Positions 5,007 through 6,852 of a stretch of DNA of 6,852 nucleotides are shown here, piece by piece. The notes under the pieces were generated by a model, which was not told where the DNA came from, did not search any database, and saw only the letters and a list, made by a program, of their open reading frames with translations. This DNA comes from Candidatus Cloacimonadota bacterium (GTDB lineage: Bacteria > Cloacimonadota > Cloacimonadia > Cloacimonadales > JAIOQZ01): the NCBI GenBank assembly GCA_021106755.1, contig JAIOTM010000128.1, positions 1 through 6,852 of the forward strand. The letters are read 5' to 3'. The first letter of the stretch is position 1, and the number at the start of each line of letters is the position of its first letter. Position numbers and translations under genes: made by a program.

Positions 5007-6518
5007 TTATTTCAACAATACTGCTTTGCCAGTTTGAATTTGCTTATTTGTTTTCAGTCGATATAAATAAATCCCGCTACCAACTGTTTCTCCGTTGGCA
5101 TCTTTTCCGCTCCAGAGGACTTCGTAAGAGCCTGCGTGTTGTGGTTCGTTAACCAGCGTTCGCACATGTTGCCCTTTGATATTGTATATTCCGAGGGATA
5201 CAGGAGACGGCTTTGCCAGATCGTACGAAATGGTTGTTTCAGGGTTGAAAGGATTGGGGTAGTTTGAAAGATTTATATTTGCAGGCGGAGCAACAAAATC
5301 ATCATTTGGAATGCCACCAATAGTGAGTTTATAAACAGAATTACCTTGTGTTATTAAGTACCTGATACTCTCGGTCAGTTTTATATGTTCCTTGAAAATA
5401 GTTGGTTGAGTGTATTCCTCTATGATAGAACCATCCTCAGTACTTATAATCCTGTTGGTTATGCGAGTCGGTTCATCATCGCGATTAGAAAGGAAATTCG
5501 GGGCTGTATATTCGACTATACAGCTACCAATATCAGTAAAATCTACACAGAATCCTTGCGATGCGGAATTAGCAACAGGAACAGACCAAACAGTACTCCC
5601 ATCATCAGGTGAGATTTTTTCTATGTTACCATCTATAGCAAATATAGGTAGGTCATTCTGATTAAAGCCACTATTCATACAATATGGTGTATATGTAGAT
5701 TCAAATTCGTTACTTAACAATATTAATCCATCCTCCACTAAATCGGGGGATAAGTACCGTCGTATATGCCAATCAAATGCGGGAATAGGAGAATAGCCAA
5801 AGTCATCCCAAAGACTTCTGTTCAATGTTACAATTTCATCCTGTCCGGAATGGCTGTACATTTGAAATGTACTTATGACACTGTTTTCAAAAACAAGCTG
5901 ATTACCTTCCAAAGTAAGTTGGTAAATCCGTGCGTTCCCTGTATTTGGATAACGAAAATACGCAAGTGCATTAATTCTTACAAATATCTGATTTTCAAGC
6001 ACATCATTTCCAAGATTTGTGAATTCATACGGTCGTGTTCTCAAAATATTGATAATATTGGTAGTGCAGGAAGAAAGGAACGTCATGTCAGGGAATGAGT
6101 AGAGATCAAAGACCAAATCAGCTTCGTTCATAAAGTGCTGACTGGCATATTCGTATAATATTTCCAGATGAGGAACCAATACATATTGGTTTCCTGCGAG
6201 TACAAAAAATTGAGATAAATTAGCCATTGAGCCAATCATATAGTTAGTTTCACTAATATTTTCATGTAAGAGAATACGTATCTGCTCTTCCCCTGATTCC
6301 GCGTAAATAACCATATACCAGTTAATTTGGTTATCTTCAATAATCCGCTTCATCATATATATATTGCCAGTTCCATCATTCAGGTAATCAAAAGCTCCGA
6401 TTTGTCCAACATCAAGTGATGAAAAATGCAGACTGTTCAACTCTTCAAACTCAAGTCTATCCGCATAAACGACAATCGAAATCAATAACAGGATAAATAT
6501 CAATATGTGTTTTGCCAT
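5007..6518 (-). CDS. Secreted T9SS cargo protein with C-terminal sorting domain, passenger unrecognised
   Basis: A 503-residue exported protein. Residues 1-19 form a signal peptide (MAKHILIFILLLISIVVYA), probably cut before DRLEF. Residues 417-503 are a complete type A T9SS sorting domain with FlgD-like Ig fold: LSNYPNPFNPETTISY, PVSLGIYNIKGQ, VRTLVNE, HAGSYEVLWSGKD, SGIYLYRLKTNK and a terminal KAVLLK. Such domains direct cargo through the outer membrane and are removed or linked to the surface. The passenger (about 20-410) is unrecognised. Recurrent strand-turn units such as KISPDDGSTVWSVPV (301-315), RIISTEDGSIIEEY (356-369) and IYQLTLEGNQLVFE (198-211) look like beta-propeller blades of PQQ-like type, so a surface propeller is plausible but unproven. 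Cysteines at 151, 280, 324 and 333 could pair after export. The SD AGGAG overlaps the stop codon of the gene upstream, with only eight bases between the two, so they are co-transcribed and probably translationally coupled. Confidence 0.9.
   Translation of the reverse strand: MAKHILIFILLLISIVVYADRLEFEELNSLHFSSLDVGQIGAFDYLNDGTGNIYMMKRIIEDNQINWYMVIYAESGEEQIRILLHENISETNYMIGSMANLSQFFVLAGNQYVLVPHLEILYEYASQHFMNEADLVFDLYSFPDMTFLSSCTTNIINILRTRPYEFTNLGNDVLENQIFVRINALAYFRYPNTGNARIYQLTLEGNQLVFENSVISTFQMYSHSGQDEIVTLNRSLWDDFGYSPIPAFDWHIRRYLSPDLVEDGLILLSNEFESTYTPYCMNSGFNQNDLPIFAIDGNIEKISPDDGSTVWSVPVANSASQGFCVDFTDIGSCIVEYTAPNFLSNRDDEPTRITNRIISTEDGSIIEEYTQPTIFKEHIKLTESIRYLITQGNSVYKLTIGGIPNDDFVAPPANINLSNYPNPFNPETTISYDLAKPSPVSLGIYNIKGQHVRTLVNEPQHAGSYEVLWSGKDANGETVGSGIYLYRLKTNKQIQTGKAVLLK
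5010..5270 (-). repeat. T9SS sorting-domain copy A
   Basis: Encodes residues 417-503 of the 503-residue cargo protein. By eye it aligns without gaps over 87 residues with copy B at 6530-6790, with about 59 identical positions. The DNA is clearly similar but diverged, so this is an old duplication or shared domain rather than a recent repeat. Confidence 0.85.
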
Positions 6519-6530
6519 AGAGTCTCCTAC
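6519..6530 (-). promoter_or_regulatory. SD of the 503-residue cargo gene overlapping the upstream stop codon
   Basis: On the minus strand the upstream gene ends in AAG-TAG and the TAG is the start of TAGGAG, the SD of the next gene, whose ATG is eight bases after the stop. This arrangement favours translational coupling of two T9SS cargo proteins. Confidence 0.7.
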
Positions 6531-6852
6531 TTCAATAGAATAGCTTTATTGGTTTTAATCTGAAGGTTGGTTTTTATTTGATACAAATAAATCCCACTAC
6601 TGACTGTGTTGTTGTCAGTATCGGTTCCTTTCCAGACAACTGAATAATTACCAGCATTCTGTACTTCACTAACCAGTGTTCGTACTAATTGTCCCTTTAG
6701 ATTGTAGATATTCAGTTCAACTGGTGTTGCTTCTGCCAGATTATATGAAATCGTTGTTTCAGGATTAAAAGGGTTCGGGTAGTTAGCAAGTCCAAGCTTG
6801 GGACTTTGCACAATATTGTCATCTTTGTTTACAGTCATCGTAGTGATTCTAT
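6527..6852 (-). CDS. C-terminal end of a second T9SS cargo protein (runs off right edge)
   Basis: The minus-strand frame is open from the right edge to the TAG at 6527-6529. An ATG at 6838 exists, but the frame continues in-frame upstream (R-I-T-T before that Met) with no stop, so I read this as the end of a larger protein rather than a 103-residue gene. Residues counted from that Met: 1-16 are a linker (VNKDDNIVQSPKLG), and 17-103 are a full type A T9SS sorting domain with LANYPNPFNPETTISY, PVELNIYNLKGQ, LVRTLVSE, NAGNYSVVWKGTD, SGIYLYQIKTN and a terminal KAILLK. The passenger, and hence function, lies outside the window. Its stop codon overlaps the SD of the next gene. Confidence 0.85.
   Translation of the reverse strand, partial: RITTMTVNKDDNIVQSPKLGLANYPNPFNPETTISYNLAEATPVELNIYNLKGQLVRTLVSEVQNAGNYSVVWKGTDTDNNTVSSGIYLYQIKTNLQIKTNKAILLK
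6530..6790 (-). repeat. T9SS sorting-domain copy B
   Basis: Encodes the last 87 residues of the upstream cargo protein and aligns gap-free with copy A (5010-5270), differing at about 28 positions. The strongest conservation is in NYPNPFNPETTISY, VRTLV and SGIYLY, the known core of this sorting domain. Confidence 0.85.

Noticed and set aside
5766..6098. Plus-strand open frame of 110 codons
   Set aside because: Antisense to the T9SS cargo gene, with low-complexity-looking translation and no SD; the minus-strand gene has signal peptide and sorting domain.
6244..6256. TTAGT-TTC-ACTAA, another match to the operator-like palindrome
   Set aside because: It has shorter arms (5 bp) and lies inside the coding sequence of the T9SS cargo gene, far from any start, so it is probably chance. 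It also shows that weak matches do occur by chance here.
6527..6838. A complete small gene starting at the ATG at 6838
   Set aside because: The frame stays open to the window edge, there is no signal peptide, and a sorting domain alone makes no sense as a protein; it is the end of a longer gene.

Overview
The window looks like chromosomal DNA from a moderately AT-rich, Gram-negative, FCB-superphylum-type bacterium. Two neighbouring genes end in the type IX secretion (T9SS/Por) C-terminal sorting domain that opens with the NYPNPFNPETTISY motif. Such domains occur in Cloacimonadota, Fibrobacterota, Marinimicrobia, Calditrichota and Bacteroidota. Most starts here have clear GGAG-type Shine-Dalgarno sites, and the tetR promoter resembles sigma70 (TTGACT-17-TAATAA). 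Both argue against a typical Bacteroidota genome, which usually lacks strong SD sites and uses TTTG-type promoters. A Cloacimonadota-like organism is my best guess; it is an inference, not shown.

Layout, left to right. (1) 1-763, minus: N-terminal 254 residues of UvrC, running off the left edge. (2) 747-2135, minus: a MATE multidrug/cation antiporter whose last 17 bases overlap the uvrC start. (3) 2227-3105, plus, divergent from the MATE gene: a secreted ChaN-like (Cofac_haem_bdg, Tiki-superfamily) protein. (4) 3195-3809, minus, convergent with it: a TetR/AcrR regulator of FadR-like type. (5) 3963-4859, minus: an unrecognised lipoprotein. (6) 5007-6518, minus: a secreted T9SS cargo protein with an unrecognised, probably beta-rich passenger. 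(7) 6527-6852, minus: the C-terminal end of a second T9SS cargo protein, directly upstream of (6) and probably in the same operon.

The most interesting signal is regulatory. The palindrome GTTAGTT-CT-AACTAAC sits just upstream of the tetR promoter. A near copy, TTAGTT-GAA-AACTAA, sits in the divergent promoter region between the MATE and ChaN-like genes. The two differ by one base in spacer length. This suggests that the TetR protein controls its own gene and also the MATE and/or ChaN-like genes, making MATE - ChaN-like - TetR a small efflux/envelope regulon with uvrC coupled downstream of the transporter. This is inference from sequence only.

No tRNA, rRNA, CRISPR array, insertion sequence or phage gene was seen. 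The gaps between genes are all about 150 bp or less. I see no clear evidence for a wholly new biological system. The unrecognised lipoprotein and the T9SS passenger are the least explained genes.
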